Shown piece after piece: positions 52,637 to 61,564 of a stretch of DNA of 64,000 nucleotides. Source of the stretch: an uncultured Prevotellaceae bacterium (GTDB taxonomy: Bacteria; Bacteroidota; Bacteroidia; Bacteroidales; Muribaculaceae). The notes below the pieces were generated by a model. That model had not been told where the DNA came from, did no database searches, and saw only the letters and a program-made list of their open reading frames with translations. A program made the position numbers and the translations under genes. The stretch spans positions 36,380 through 100,379 of the forward strand of contig ONEL01000007.1 in NCBI GenBank assembly GCA_900316835.1. The letters are read 5' to 3'. Position 1 is the first letter of the stretch. Each line of letters begins with the position of its first letter.

Positions 52637-55081
52637 ATGGCAAAGAAAATTGATAGAGACGCACGTAATAGAAATATTATAAAGTGGATGTGGCGAGGAC
52701 TTGCATTGTTCTTTGCCGCGGTGTTTGTAATTTTTTTCCTCATTTATAATGGAATAATAGGTTACATGCCACCTGTGGCGGAGTTGCGAAATCCTACCGA
52801 TAATTTTGCCTCGACAATGTACACTGCCGACGGTGTGGAGATGGGAAAAATTTTCCAGAGCCGTGGCAATCGTTACTATGTGGAGTTTGACCAAATTTCT
52901 AATTATCTGAAAGATGCTCTTATCGCCACCGAGGATGAGCGTTACAACGAGCATTCAGGAATTGATGCTACAGCCATTGGCCGTTCAATAATCAAGCGCA
53001 TCTTGTTAGGCCAGAAAGAAGCTGGTGGTGGTAGTACCATCACTCAACAGCTTGCCAAGCAACTCTACACCCCATCGTCGAGCAACATCTTTGAGCGCGC
53101 TCTACAAAAACCCATTGAGTGGGTAATAGCCATGAAACTGGAGCGTTATTTCACTAAGAACGAGATAATGCAGATGTATTTTAACCAGTTTGACTTCTTG
53201 AATAACGCGGTGGGCATTAAGAGTGCTTCCTATGTCTACTTTGGCAAAAATTCTCCCAGCGAGCTCAATGTTCAAGAGGCAGCATTGCTAGTGGGAATGT
53301 GTAAGAATCCGTCACTATATAATCCGCTAAAATATCCTGAGCGTGCTAAAGATCGTCGCAATCTTGTTCTCAAGAAGATGGCCGACGCGGGCTTCCTCAC
53401 TCAAGAAGATAGCAAAAAGGCACAGCAGACTGAACTGCTGCTCGCTTATCACAAAGTGTCGCACAACGAGGGCTTTGCACCCTATTTGCGCGAGGAAGTG
53501 AAGCGCATGATGATGGCCAAGCGCCCAGTCTATAAGGATTATCCCATGTGGAACAAGCAGGCTTTCTACGACGACTCCACACAGTGGGTTGATAACCCCC
53601 TGTATGGCTGGTGTAATAAGAACCACAAGTCGGACGGTCGTCCTTACAATATCTATACCGATGGCTTGAAAATCTACACCACCATTGATAGCCGTATGCA
53701 GAAACATGCCGAGAATGCCATGAAGGAGCACTTGCAAAAGCTGCAGCGCATCTTCTGGACTGAGCATGGAGTGAGCACCGGTGAGGAAGGAAATAAAGAC
53801 CCTTACACTCGTAGCCAGGCCGAGTTGCCATCGTCGGTTAAGGAGCGATTGATACGTGGCGCAATACGCAATTCACCACGTTACAAAACACTGAAGGCGC
53901 GTGGCATGACCGACACCGAGATTATGCAGAACTTTAATACCAAGCAACGCCTCATGGTCTTTGACCTGATTAATGGTGAGCGTGAGCAGTTTATTACTCC
54001 TCTCGACTCGTTGCTGTACTCTAAGAGTAACTTGCGTTGCGGTATCATGTCGATGGATGCACGCACCGGATATGTAAAGGCCTACGTGGGTGGTCCCGAC
54101 TTTGATCACTTCTCCTATGACATGGTGTCGACAGGTCGTCGCCAGATTGGTTCTACAATGAAACCCTATCTCTACTCACTGGCGATGGAATGTGGCTATA
54201 ATCCTTGCGACCGCATCTCAAACGCCCGCATCAATATCAATGGCTGGAGCCCTCGTGGTGGTGGCGGTGGCGGTATGCTAACCTTGAAACAGGCGCTTAC
54301 TACATCTAACAACACCTGTTCGGCACGACTGGTAGACCTGCTCAAGGTCACTAACCTCATCACCATGTTGCACAACTATGGATTGACTAACGATTTCGAC
54401 ACCGTGGCTCCATTGTGCTTGGGACCTTGCGAAATATCGGTTAAGCAGCAAGTGAGTGCCTACTCGGTGTTTGCTAACAAAGGAATACGCAGTGACCCAA
54501 TCTTTGTGTCGCGCATTTGCGACAGTCACGGCAACGTGCTTGCCGAATTTACTCCTCGACAAAAAGAGGTGCTCAGTGAGGATTCTTACTTGAGGATGCT
54601 CACCATGCTTGAGAGCGTTATAAATGCTGGTACGGGACGTCGCTGCCGCAGCTATGTGGGCAATATAGAAATGGGTGGAAAGACAGGAACCACTAACCTT
54701 AATGCCGACGGATGGTTTATGGGATTTACTCCTGAACTAGTCACTGGTGTGTGGGTAGGTGGCGAGGAGCGATACATCAGGTTCTATAGTGGCGGTATTG
54801 GTCAAGGCGCTGGACAGGCATTGCCCATTTGGGGAATGTACATGAAAGGTGTGCTTGAAGACTCGTCATTGCCTTACTCTCATAGTGCATCGTTTAATGT
54901 GCCTAGCGACTATGACTTCTGCTATCGCGAGCGTGGCTTAGCATTACCTGGAGATAATATGGGTTATGGTGGAGTGCGCCGAGTGGGAGGCGGTGGTGCT
55001 GCCGCTGGTGGCGGTGGAGCCGAGCAGTCTTCGCGCGATGAGCCTCATCAGGCCGAGGCTATGCAAGGTGTGTTTGATTAA
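52637..55081 (+). CDS. Class A penicillin-binding protein (PBP1A-like)
   Basis: This is an 814-residue bifunctional peptidoglycan synthase. A single N-terminal membrane anchor (~20-42) precedes a GT51 glycosyltransferase domain (~75-250), with catalytic Glu99 in ATEDERYNEHSG and the GGSTITQQLAKQLY motif. The transpeptidase domain (~430-740) has the nucleophile Ser506 in GSTMKP, an SNN motif and KTGT in GGKTGTTNL. A Gly/Ala-rich tail of ~60 residues ends the protein. It polymerises lipid II and crosslinks stem peptides in the periplasm and is a beta-lactam target. Confidence 0.95.
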   Translation: MAKKIDRDARNRNIIKWMWRGLALFFAAVFVIFFLIYNGIIGYMPPVAELRNPTDNFASTMYTADGVEMGKIFQSRGNRYYVEFDQISNYLKDALIATEDERYNEHSGIDATAIGRSIIKRILLGQKEAGGGSTITQQLAKQLYTPSSSNIFERALQKPIEWVIAMKLERYFTKNEIMQMYFNQFDFLNNAVGIKSASYVYFGKNSPSELNVQEAALLVGMCKNPSLYNPLKYPERAKDRRNLVLKKMADAGFLTQEDSKKAQQTELLLAYHKVSHNEGFAPYLREEVKRMMMAKRPVYKDYPMWNKQAFYDDSTQWVDNPLYGWCNKNHKSDGRPYNIYTDGLKIYTTIDSRMQKHAENAMKEHLQKLQRIFWTEHGVSTGEEGNKDPYTRSQAELPSSVKERLIRGAIRNSPRYKTLKARGMTDTEIMQNFNTKQRLMVFDLINGEREQFITPLDSLLYSKSNLRCGIMSMDARTGYVKAYVGGPDFDHFSYDMVSTGRRQIGSTMKPYLYSLAMECGYNPCDRISNARININGWSPRGGGGGGMLTLKQALTTSNNTCSARLVDLLKVTNLITMLHNYGLTNDFDTVAPLCLGPCEISVKQQVSAYSVFANKGIRSDPIFVSRICDSHGNVLAEFTPRQKEVLSEDSYLRMLTMLESVINAGTGRRCRSYVGNIEMGGKTGTTNLNADGWFMGFTPELVTGVWVGGEERYIRFYSGGIGQGAGQALPIWGMYMKGVLEDSSLPYSHSASFNVPSDYDFCYRERGLALPGDNMGYGGVRRVGGGGAAAGGGGAEQSSRDEPHQAEAMQGVFD

Positions 55082-55172
55082 TGCACTTGTTCTAAAAGCT
55101 CTCTCGAGAGAATAAGAAAAGTTCCCCATTTTGTTAAAATGTGTTTAAAATTTAGCGAAATGGGAGATTTTT

Positions 55173-55203
55173 TTTGTCAGTTTCAAAAAACGTTGTACCT
55201 TTG
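55173..55203 (+). promoter_or_regulatory. Promoter of the initiator tRNA gene
   Basis: TTTG (55173-55176), 19 bases and TACCTTTG (55196-55203), 11 bases before the tRNA. Confidence 0.75.
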
Positions 55204-55214
55204 CATTCGCAAAT

Positions 55215-55286
55215 CGCGGGGTGGAGCAGTGGTAGCTCGTTGGGCTCATAACCCAGAGGTCGTTGGTTCGAATCCGGCCCCCGCCA
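55215..55286 (+). tRNA. Initiator tRNA-fMet (anticodon CAT)
   Basis: A 72-nt cloverleaf can be drawn: acceptor CGCGGGG/CCCCGCC, D-arm GAGC/GCTC, anticodon arm TTGGG-CTCATAA-CCCAG, five-base variable loop and T-arm GTTGG-TTCGAAT-CCGGC, then A. The three consecutive G-C pairs in the anticodon stem and the unpaired first acceptor position (C1 opposite C72) mark it as the initiator. CCA is not encoded. Confidence 0.95.
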
Positions 55287-55293
55287 CTAAAAT

Positions 55294-55332
55294 AAAGAGT
55301 TTCAGCATTTTATCGCTGAAACTCTTTTTTGT
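55294..55332 (+). terminator. Intrinsic terminator of the tRNA
   Basis: AAAGAGTTTCAGC (55294-55306) pairs perfectly with 55315-55327, followed by T residues. Confidence 0.9.
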
Positions 55333-55390
55333 TTTTGCCTATTTACCAGCCTTAGGAATGCTGGTTTGGAACCACAGCTTAGGTCTTTAG

Positions 55391-56764
55391 TTAATCTTTG
55401 GCGATGACTCCAATTAGTGTTGCGCTAGTGGCACGCTCAACAGTGCAGTTTACAAGGTCGCCAATTTTAGTGTCGCCCGCCGGGAAGACGATGACTTTGT
55501 TTTGCTGAGTGCGACCAAACATGTCGTCGTGAGAACGCTTGCTGTAACCCTCAACTAGCACTTCAAAAGTCTTGCCTACATCGGCACGGTTGCTACATAG
55601 CGACAGCTCATTTTGCAGAGCTATCATCCGGTTAAGTCGGTCGATTTTTACGTCCTCAGGCACATTGTCGGGCAGATACTTTGCGGCGTGTGTTCCTGGT
55701 CGCTCGCTATACTTGAACATGAACGCGGAGTCAAACCCCACCTCACGCATTAGGCTCAGTGTGAGTTGGAAGTCCTCTTCGGTCTCGTCGTGGAATCCAG
55801 TAAACATGTCGGTAGATATGCCACAGTCGGGCATTGCCTGGCGAATGCGAGCAATGCGGTCGAGATACCACTCGCGAGTGTACTTGCGGTTCATGAGCTT
55901 GAGCACCTTGTCGCTGCCACTCTGCACCGGCAGGTGGATGTGGTTGCAGATGTTAGGGTAGCGGGCCATGGTGTCGATGATGGCATCGCTCAAGTCCTCG
56001 GGGTTACTGGTGGTGAAGCGCACTCGCATTGCTGGCGCGGCTTCGGCAACCATGGCAAGCAATGCAGCCAGGTCCACTGGCTCACCACCATCGGTGGGTT
56101 TATAAAGATAGGAGTTTACATTTTGTCCTAGCAGAGTAACTTCCTTGAACCCTTTATCGTGCAAGTCGTGGAGCTCATTGAGGATACTCTGGGGCTCACG
56201 GCTGCGCTCGCGACCGCGAGTGTAGGGGACAATGCAATAAGTGCAAAAGTTGTTGCAACCACGCATGATAGAGATAAAACCGCTCGTCTTGCTGCTGCTG
56301 ATGCGAGTGGGGATGATATCGCGATAAGTCTCGGTGCGTGATAGCTCCACGTTGATAGCCTTCTCGCCATTCTCGGCAGCTGCAATGAGGTTGGGCAGCT
56401 CCAGGTAGCTGTCGGGGCCTGCTACCAGGTCTACGCCATGCTCCTTGATGAGAACTTCTTTCATGCGCTCGGCCATGCAGCCAATTATTCCAATCAGCAG
56501 AGGTTTCATCCTGCGTCGACGCAGAGCGTTGAGCGTGGCTAGTCGTGCAAAAATGCGTTGCTCGGCGTTGTCGCGCACACTGCATGTGTTAATGAAAATG
56601 GCATCGGCGTCATCCAGATTCTCGGTAGTGCCATATCCAGCCATTTTCATCACGCTTGCCACCACTTCGCTATCGGCGACGTTCATTTGGCAACCATAGG
56701 TTTCTAAAAAAAGTTTCTTGGGAAACTCTTCATTGCCAGCGTATTTGAGGTTGAGTTTGTTCAT
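55391..56764 (-). CDS. miaB: tRNA-2-methylthio-N6-dimethylallyladenosine synthase
   Basis: This is a 457-residue radical-SAM methylthiotransferase that adds the 2-methylthio group to i6A37 of tRNAs reading UNN codons. The N-terminal UPF0004 domain has LETYGCQMN and NTCSVRDNA, cysteines that bind the second [4Fe-4S] cluster. The radical-SAM motif CxxxCxxC is in RGCNNFCTYCIVPYTRG (~170). A C-terminal TRAM domain (~390-455) binds tRNA. It has its own promoter and is convergent with the tRNA gene. Confidence 0.96.
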   Translation of the reverse strand: MNKLNLKYAGNEEFPKKLFLETYGCQMNVADSEVVASVMKMAGYGTTENLDDADAIFINTCSVRDNAEQRIFARLATLNALRRRRMKPLLIGIIGCMAERMKEVLIKEHGVDLVAGPDSYLELPNLIAAAENGEKAINVELSRTETYRDIIPTRISSSKTSGFISIMRGCNNFCTYCIVPYTRGRERSREPQSILNELHDLHDKGFKEVTLLGQNVNSYLYKPTDGGEPVDLAALLAMVAEAAPAMRVRFTTSNPEDLSDAIIDTMARYPNICNHIHLPVQSGSDKVLKLMNRKYTREWYLDRIARIRQAMPDCGISTDMFTGFHDETEEDFQLTLSLMREVGFDSAFMFKYSERPGTHAAKYLPDNVPEDVKIDRLNRMIALQNELSLCSNRADVGKTFEVLVEGYSKRSHDDMFGRTQQNKVIVFPAGDTKIGDLVNCTVERATSATLIGVIAKD

Positions 56765-56796
56765 CTTGTGTGTGTTATGTAATCAATAAGTGGCTG

Positions 56797-56827
56797 CAAA
56801 GTTACGATATTTTGTCCTAGAATTCAA
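56797..56827 (-). promoter_or_regulatory. miaB promoter
   Basis: On the minus strand TTG (56827-56825), 20 bases and TAACTTTG (56804-56797), 33 bases before the miaB start. Confidence 0.7.
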
Positions 56828-56888
56828 TCATGAGGATAAAATAATGAATTCCTTTTCACGTTTTTGAATTATAAATAATGAATTAAAT

Positions 56889-57398
56889 ATGAAATTTTTA
56901 AGAATGATAATAGCCGCTGTTGTTGTGCTTGTCTCGCTTGCGGCTTGTGATAGAGTTAATAACAAGTCATTACCCACCTTCACGGTGCGCATCTATCTCA
57001 ATGATTATGCGCTGTGGAACACCTATGGTGTGCATGGGCTGGGTGAATATCGTGTTTTTAATCGTGATAAAAGATTGCCATCTAATTTCCCCTATAATAT
57101 CAATACCTACACTGGATTTGGCGGAGTGCTGTTGTTCATGGGACAGGACATGCAGAGTGGGGGAGCGGTGCCGCTGGCATTTGACATGGCATGCCCTGTG
57201 GAACATAATGCTGAGGTGACTGTGAGCATCGACCCCGACAACCTCGACGCCGTGTGTCACAAGTGTGACTCACACTACGATGTGCTTATAGGTGGCGGTG
57301 GTCCCAAGAGTGGTATGGCGTGGGACCGCAAGGTGGGGCTCAACCCTTACCGGGTGTTGCCAACTAACACAGGAGGTTACATTATTACAAACAGATAG
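56889..57398 (+). CDS. Rieske-like lipoprotein lacking the usual His ligands
   Basis: This is a 169-residue lipoprotein: the signal peptide ends in the lipobox LAAC (Cys at residue 20). The C-terminal third resembles a Rieske domain: a first box (ACPVEHN) and a second box (CHKCDSHYDV, then GGGGPKSGMA). In true Rieske proteins the boxes are CxH and CxxH with two His ligands. Here the first His position is Val and the second box has CxxC, so a normal [2Fe-2S] site is doubtful. I believe similar degenerate proteins are common in Bacteroidales. The role is unknown. It is divergent from miaB and monocistronic. Confidence 0.68.
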   Translation: MKFLRMIIAAVVVLVSLAACDRVNNKSLPTFTVRIYLNDYALWNTYGVHGLGEYRVFNRDKRLPSNFPYNINTYTGFGGVLLFMGQDMQSGGAVPLAFDMACPVEHNAEVTVSIDPDNLDAVCHKCDSHYDVLIGGGGPKSGMAWDRKVGLNPYRVLPTNTGGYIITNR

Positions 57399-57462
57399 CT
57401 ATAATTGTGCTTTATTAGCTATGTTTTCTCTAGTTTTATTTCTTAATGTGCAAGATTTTTGC

Positions 57463-57470
57463 TAACTTTG
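57463..57470 (+). promoter_or_regulatory. -7 element of the alcohol dehydrogenase/CapA-like group
   Basis: TAACTTTG on the plus strand, 43 bases before the start at 57514. No terminator is visible before 63099, so this may be the promoter for the genes from the dehydrogenase to xseB. Confidence 0.6.
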
Positions 57471-57513
57471 CGCAAACAGATAAATATTATATAACCATTA
57501 TAGCAAGAAAATC

Positions 57514-58662
57514 ATGTACCAGTTTAAAGTCCCCGATAAGATATTGATGGGCGACAATATCGTCGCCTCGGTTCAGAATGTCTTTAATGAGTATGGAAAA
57601 CACGCATTGATAGTTACCGGACCTAACATTGCCAGGTCGACAATGATAGCAACACTGGAACGCACGCTCGACAGCGAGCGAGTGAAATACTCGGTGCTCT
57701 CACACATTGAGGGAGAACCCACATCGGCAATGGTGAAAGCTGGTGTTGATGCTTTCAAGGAGAATGGTTGCGACTTTATAATTGGTCTGGGTGGGGGCAG
57801 CCCACTTGATTCGGCCAAGGCAATAGCGGCAATGACTGTTCTTGAGGGGTCAATCTCCGACTATAAAGGAGTAAACATTAATTATGCCAATCTGCCCCCG
57901 GTGGTGTGTATTCCCACCACAGCTGGCTCAGGCTCGGAGGTGACAAAATATACTATCATCACCGATGAGGACACTGGAGTGAAAATGCTTCTCACAGGCG
58001 ACTCGCTATTGCCAAGGATGGCAATGCTCGACTACACTTTTTCTAACGGATGCCCCAAGAGTGTGACTGCTGCCACGGGGTTGGACGCTTTGACTCATGC
58101 CATTGAGGCATTTATCTCGGTCAACGCGCAACCCTTGAGCGATGCTTATGCCCTCTCGGCAATAAAGCGTATCATGCGTTACTTGCCACAGGCCTATCGC
58201 GATGGAAGCAATGCCACTGCCCGCCGTGAGATGTCGATTGCGGCTTTGCAAGCCGGCATCTGCATCAACAACTCCAGCGTTACTCTTGTTCACGGCATGA
58301 GTCGCCCCATCGGAGCCATGTTTCATGTGCCACATGGCATGTCTAATGCCATGCTTCTTAATGTGTGCTTGAGCGACCTGGAGATGAGTGCTCGTCACAA
58401 CCTTGCTCGCATTGCCACCTATCTGCGCATTCAGGCAGTGGACGAGATTGACGCTAGCGAGAAATTTGTAGAGGAAGTGGCAAAACTAATTGAGAAACTT
58501 GAAGTTCCCACCCTCAGCCAATATGGTATCGACCGTGATGCTTACATGGCAGCCGTCGACAAGATGAGCTTCGATGCCATCATGAGTGGCAGTCCTTCTC
58601 ACGCACCACGTGAATATACTGCCGACGACATCAAGGAACTATATATCAAAGCCTATAACTGA
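57514..58662 (+). CDS. Iron-containing alcohol dehydrogenase
   Basis: This is a 382-residue group III alcohol dehydrogenase, FucO/1,3-propanediol-dehydrogenase-like rather than YqhD-like. The NAD(P) loop GGGSPLDSAKA is at ~93 and the PTTAGSGSEVTKY motif at ~133. Metal ligands lie in GLDALTHAIEAF (~190) and in LVHGMSRPIGAMFHVPHGMSN (~265). It reduces short aldehydes or oxidises alcohols or diols; the true substrate is unknown. Its stop codon lies inside the first unit of a 7-bp repeat array that leads to the next gene. Confidence 0.93.
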   Translation: MYQFKVPDKILMGDNIVASVQNVFNEYGKHALIVTGPNIARSTMIATLERTLDSERVKYSVLSHIEGEPTSAMVKAGVDAFKENGCDFIIGLGGGSPLDSAKAIAAMTVLEGSISDYKGVNINYANLPPVVCIPTTAGSGSEVTKYTIITDEDTGVKMLLTGDSLLPRMAMLDYTFSNGCPKSVTAATGLDALTHAIEAFISVNAQPLSDAYALSAIKRIMRYLPQAYRDGSNATARREMSIAALQAGICINNSSVTLVHGMSRPIGAMFHVPHGMSNAMLLNVCLSDLEMSARHNLARIATYLRIQAVDEIDASEKFVEEVAKLIEKLEVPTLSQYGIDRDAYMAAVDKMSFDAIMSGSPSHAPREYTADDIKELYIKAYN

Positions 58663-58727
58663 AAACTGACAACTGATAACTGACGACTGACAACTGATAA
58701 CTGACGACTGACAACTGATAACTGACA
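58658..58727. repeat. Ten 7-bp tandem repeats, ACTGANN
   Basis: ACTGAAA, ACTGACA, ACTGATA, ACTGACG and further units run without a break. From the second unit they form a 21-bp super-unit (ACTGACA-ACTGATA-ACTGACG) repeated almost three times. The array starts on the dehydrogenase stop codon and ends 6 bases before the ATG of the CapA-like gene at 58734. Confidence 0.92.
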
Positions 58728-58733
58728 ATTGCG

Positions 58734-59813
58734 ATGAAGATAAACTGTTTTAGAGCAATGGTGGCAGCGACTCTATTGTTCACTACATGCTTGCTGACAA
58801 TGGCTCAAGCTAATGGTGCGGCAAGTGATAGTGTCACCCCAAAGTTTAAAGGCACTATAGCGATAGCCATGACTGGTGATATCATGACTGGGTCGATTTT
58901 GCCTGAGAGAGACTTGCCACCCAACCAGGGAAGGGATATCTTCATCGACTGTGATTCAATCTTGCGTAGCGCCGATGTCGCTTGTGGCAACCTGGAGGGT
59001 GTGCTTGCCGACAAGGGCAAGACTCGCAAGCGACCAGGGCGACTCTCGTTCTCGTTCATGATGCCCACTAAGAGTGTGCAACTGCTTGTCGACGCAGGCT
59101 ATGACTTCATGGGCATCGCTAATAACCACATCAACGATTTCTACCACGTGTGTGTGCTGTCGACTATCAAGACCTTGACCGACAACGGCATTGGAGTGGC
59201 GGGAACTAAGGATTGTGAGACGAGTATCCGTGAGATAAATGGTGTGAAATATGGCTTCTGCGCCTTTGGGCACGAGAACTACACACTTCGCACTCAGGAC
59301 ACCACAACTGTGAAGCGAATTGTCAAGAAGTTGCGCGCCGAGTGCGACATCGTTATCGTGTGCTTCCATGGCGGGTCGGAGGGGCTGGATCAGCGCCACT
59401 TGCCAAATGGCACCGAGTATTTCTATGGTGCCGACCGTGGAAACCTCAGGCAGTTTGCGCACCTGAGCATTGACAATGGCGCCGATATTGTGTATGGTCA
59501 TGGACCTCATGTGCCCCGCGCCATGGAGCTTTACAAGGGACATCTTATCGCTTACAGCTTAGGTAACTTTGCCACACCCCGAGGCATGAAGTTGCATGAG
59601 CAAACTGCCTATGCACCCTTGCTGGTGGCTAACCTAAATGCCGATGGCAAGCTGGTGGATGCTAAGATTCACTCTTTCATCCAGTATCGCGACAAGGGTC
59701 CTCGCCGCGACCTTGAAAACAAGGTGGCGAAGGAAATCAGGTCACTCACGATTGATGATATTAAAGATAACCGTCTCGTGATTGCCGACGACGGAACTAT
59801 AACAATTAAGTAA
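58734..59813 (+). CDS. CapA-family protein, first of a tandem pair
   Basis: This is a 359-residue exported protein with a signal peptide (to about TMAQA, residue 26). The CapA/PgsA (PGA_cap) metallophosphatase-like fold shows its motifs in order: MTGDIMTGS, GNLEGVLAD, ANNHINDF, CFHGGSE, GHGPHVPRAME and YSLGNFA. In Bacillus, CapA/PgsA takes part in poly-gamma-glutamate export, but no capB, capC or related genes are here. The role may be hydrolytic or in another polymer. It is followed after 3 bases by a paralogue. Confidence 0.87.
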   Translation: MKINCFRAMVAATLLFTTCLLTMAQANGAASDSVTPKFKGTIAIAMTGDIMTGSILPERDLPPNQGRDIFIDCDSILRSADVACGNLEGVLADKGKTRKRPGRLSFSFMMPTKSVQLLVDAGYDFMGIANNHINDFYHVCVLSTIKTLTDNGIGVAGTKDCETSIREINGVKYGFCAFGHENYTLRTQDTTTVKRIVKKLRAECDIVIVCFHGGSEGLDQRHLPNGTEYFYGADRGNLRQFAHLSIDNGADIVYGHGPHVPRAMELYKGHLIAYSLGNFATPRGMKLHEQTAYAPLLVANLNADGKLVDAKIHSFIQYRDKGPRRDLENKVAKEIRSLTIDDIKDNRLVIADDGTITIK

Positions 59814-59816
59814 GTT

Positions 59817-60935
59817 ATGAAAAGAATTAGAAACCTATTTTTTAGTGCGTTGCTGGCATTGCTGGCGACAACAGGTTGTGTTAATAACGGGACAGGGACA
59901 ACGGCTGGGTCAAGCTCTAGCCAGAGCATTGCCGATAGCACCAGTGCCACTCAAGTCGCGAAACCTAAGATAACCGACACCATTTCCATAGCCATGGTGG
60001 GCGATGTGATGCTTGGCTCGATAAAGCCTAATTACTGCATGCCTCCCAACGATGGTAAGGAAATATTCGTCGATTGCGCTTCAATATTGCGTGGTGCAGA
60101 TGTCACATGTGGCAATCTGGAAGGAGTACTTGCCGACAAGGGTGAAACTCGCAAGCGTCCAGGACCATTATCCTACTCGTTCATGATGCCCACTAAGAGC
60201 GTGCAACTGCTGGTAGATGCGGGATTCGACTTCATGGGAATAGCTAATAATCACATCTTCGACTTTTGGAAAGAGGGTACACTATCCACCATCCAAACTC
60301 TCAAAGACGCAGGAATAGGAGTGGCTGGAACTAAAGATTGTGAGACCTCAATACGCGAAATTAATGGTGTGAAATATGGATTCTGTGCCTTTGGTCATGA
60401 AGAATACTCATTGCGCACTCAAGACACGGCAACTGTCAAGCGTGTCGTTACCGACCTGCGCAAGCAGTGCGACCTGCTCATTGTGTGCTTCCACGGAGGC
60501 TCGGAAGGAACCTCGGCGCGCCATGTGCCACAGGGCAAGGAATATTTCCATGGTATGGATCGTGGCGATGTTCGACAGTTCACGCACATGTGTGTAGACT
60601 GCGGGGCAGATATTGTGTATGGCAACGGTCCTCACGTGCCACGTGCCATGGAGCTCTACAACGGGCACCTCATCGCTTACAGTCTGGGCAACTTCGCAAC
60701 CATCGGCATGGGCATTTCGGCGCAAGTGGGTTATGCGCCATTGCTAGTAGTGCGTGTGGATGGTAATGGCAAGTTTGTGGGTGGCAAGATACACTCGTTT
60801 ATCCAGCCAGGTCGCATAGGTCCTCGCGCCGATGCCCAACACCGTGCCGCTCGCGACATTTGGTCACTGACACAAGAAGATATTAAAGACAATCGTCTCA
60901 TTATTGCCGATGATGGTACAATAACATGCAAATGA
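59817..60935 (+). CDS. CapA-family lipoprotein, second of a tandem pair
   Basis: This is a 372-residue protein largely identical to the preceding one over the CapA domain (MVGDVMLGS, GNLEGVLAD, ANNHIFDF, CFHGGSE, GNGPHVPRAME, YSLGNFA). Its N-terminus differs: a lipobox (LATTGC, Cys near residue 21) and a Gly/Ser/Thr-rich linker make it a lipoprotein, while the first copy seems to be released or periplasmic. This suggests duplication followed by relocation of one copy. The next gene begins inside its stop codon. Confidence 0.87.
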   Translation: MKRIRNLFFSALLALLATTGCVNNGTGTTAGSSSSQSIADSTSATQVAKPKITDTISIAMVGDVMLGSIKPNYCMPPNDGKEIFVDCASILRGADVTCGNLEGVLADKGETRKRPGPLSYSFMMPTKSVQLLVDAGFDFMGIANNHIFDFWKEGTLSTIQTLKDAGIGVAGTKDCETSIREINGVKYGFCAFGHEEYSLRTQDTATVKRVVTDLRKQCDLLIVCFHGGSEGTSARHVPQGKEYFHGMDRGDVRQFTHMCVDCGADIVYGNGPHVPRAMELYNGHLIAYSLGNFATIGMGISAQVGYAPLLVVRVDGNGKFVGGKIHSFIQPGRIGPRADAQHRAARDIWSLTQEDIKDNRLIIADDGTITCK

Positions 60936-61564
60936 AGAAACTAACTATTATAATTATCGCAGTGCTTGCCTTGCCATTGGTGGCAAGCGCTCAGGATGCA
61001 ATGCGGCAGCTTTTTGCATCGGAGAATGCGGGTGTGTTTCGCTCGCTCACCCTAGCCACTAGATATGAATTGCTCAACAAGTATGACCGTGGCGATACAA
61101 CCCAGGTTCTCAACAACTTGCGCACCGAGGAGACGGGAATTCTCTCGCTCTCGCCCACACACATGCTTTTAAAAAGTTCGGCAGGGAAAACGGTGGAGAT
61201 GAAACTGCTTTTCAAGTCAAAGAGCGATACCGTGATAGCTGTCATTGAAACTGTGGCTACGCCAGTCAAGGATAGCAAGATTTCCTTCTACGACACCAAG
61301 TGGAGTAAATTGGAGGGCAGTAAATTTTTTGCTGCTCCCACAGCTGCCGATTTTATTACATCTCGCGCACCGCGTGATGTGCGCAACGCCTTGCTCAGTG
61401 GCATCTCGTTCGCTATGATTGAAATGAAATTCAAGGGCGAGACTCTTGTAGCTACGTGCAACTTAAATGATTTTTTCATGGCTGGCGATTTCAAGAGTTT
61501 CCAGCCCTATGTCATTCGTGAGCTTGTCTACACTATCGACAAAGCGAAGATTAAGAGAAAATGA
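60932..61564 (+). CDS. DUF3256-family exported protein
   Basis: This is a 210-residue protein. I use the ATG at 60932, which overlaps the CapA-like stop as ATGA; an in-frame ATG at 60926 would add two residues. A signal peptide ends near VASAQD. The mature part has the pattern of the Bacteroidales DUF3256 family (LLNKYDRGD; FYDTKWSKL), with no known function. It ends in ATGA shared with xseA, so translation is coupled on both sides. Confidence 0.8.
   Translation: MKKLTIIIIAVLALPLVASAQDAMRQLFASENAGVFRSLTLATRYELLNKYDRGDTTQVLNNLRTEETGILSLSPTHMLLKSSAGKTVEMKLLFKSKSDTVIAVIETVATPVKDSKISFYDTKWSKLEGSKFFAAPTAADFITSRAPRDVRNALLSGISFAMIEMKFKGETLVATCNLNDFFMAGDFKSFQPYVIRELVYTIDKAKIKRK

Noticed and set aside
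57514..60935. A poly-gamma-glutamate capsule locus
   Set aside because: Only CapA-like domains are present; no CapB-like ligase or CapC-like membrane gene lies nearby.
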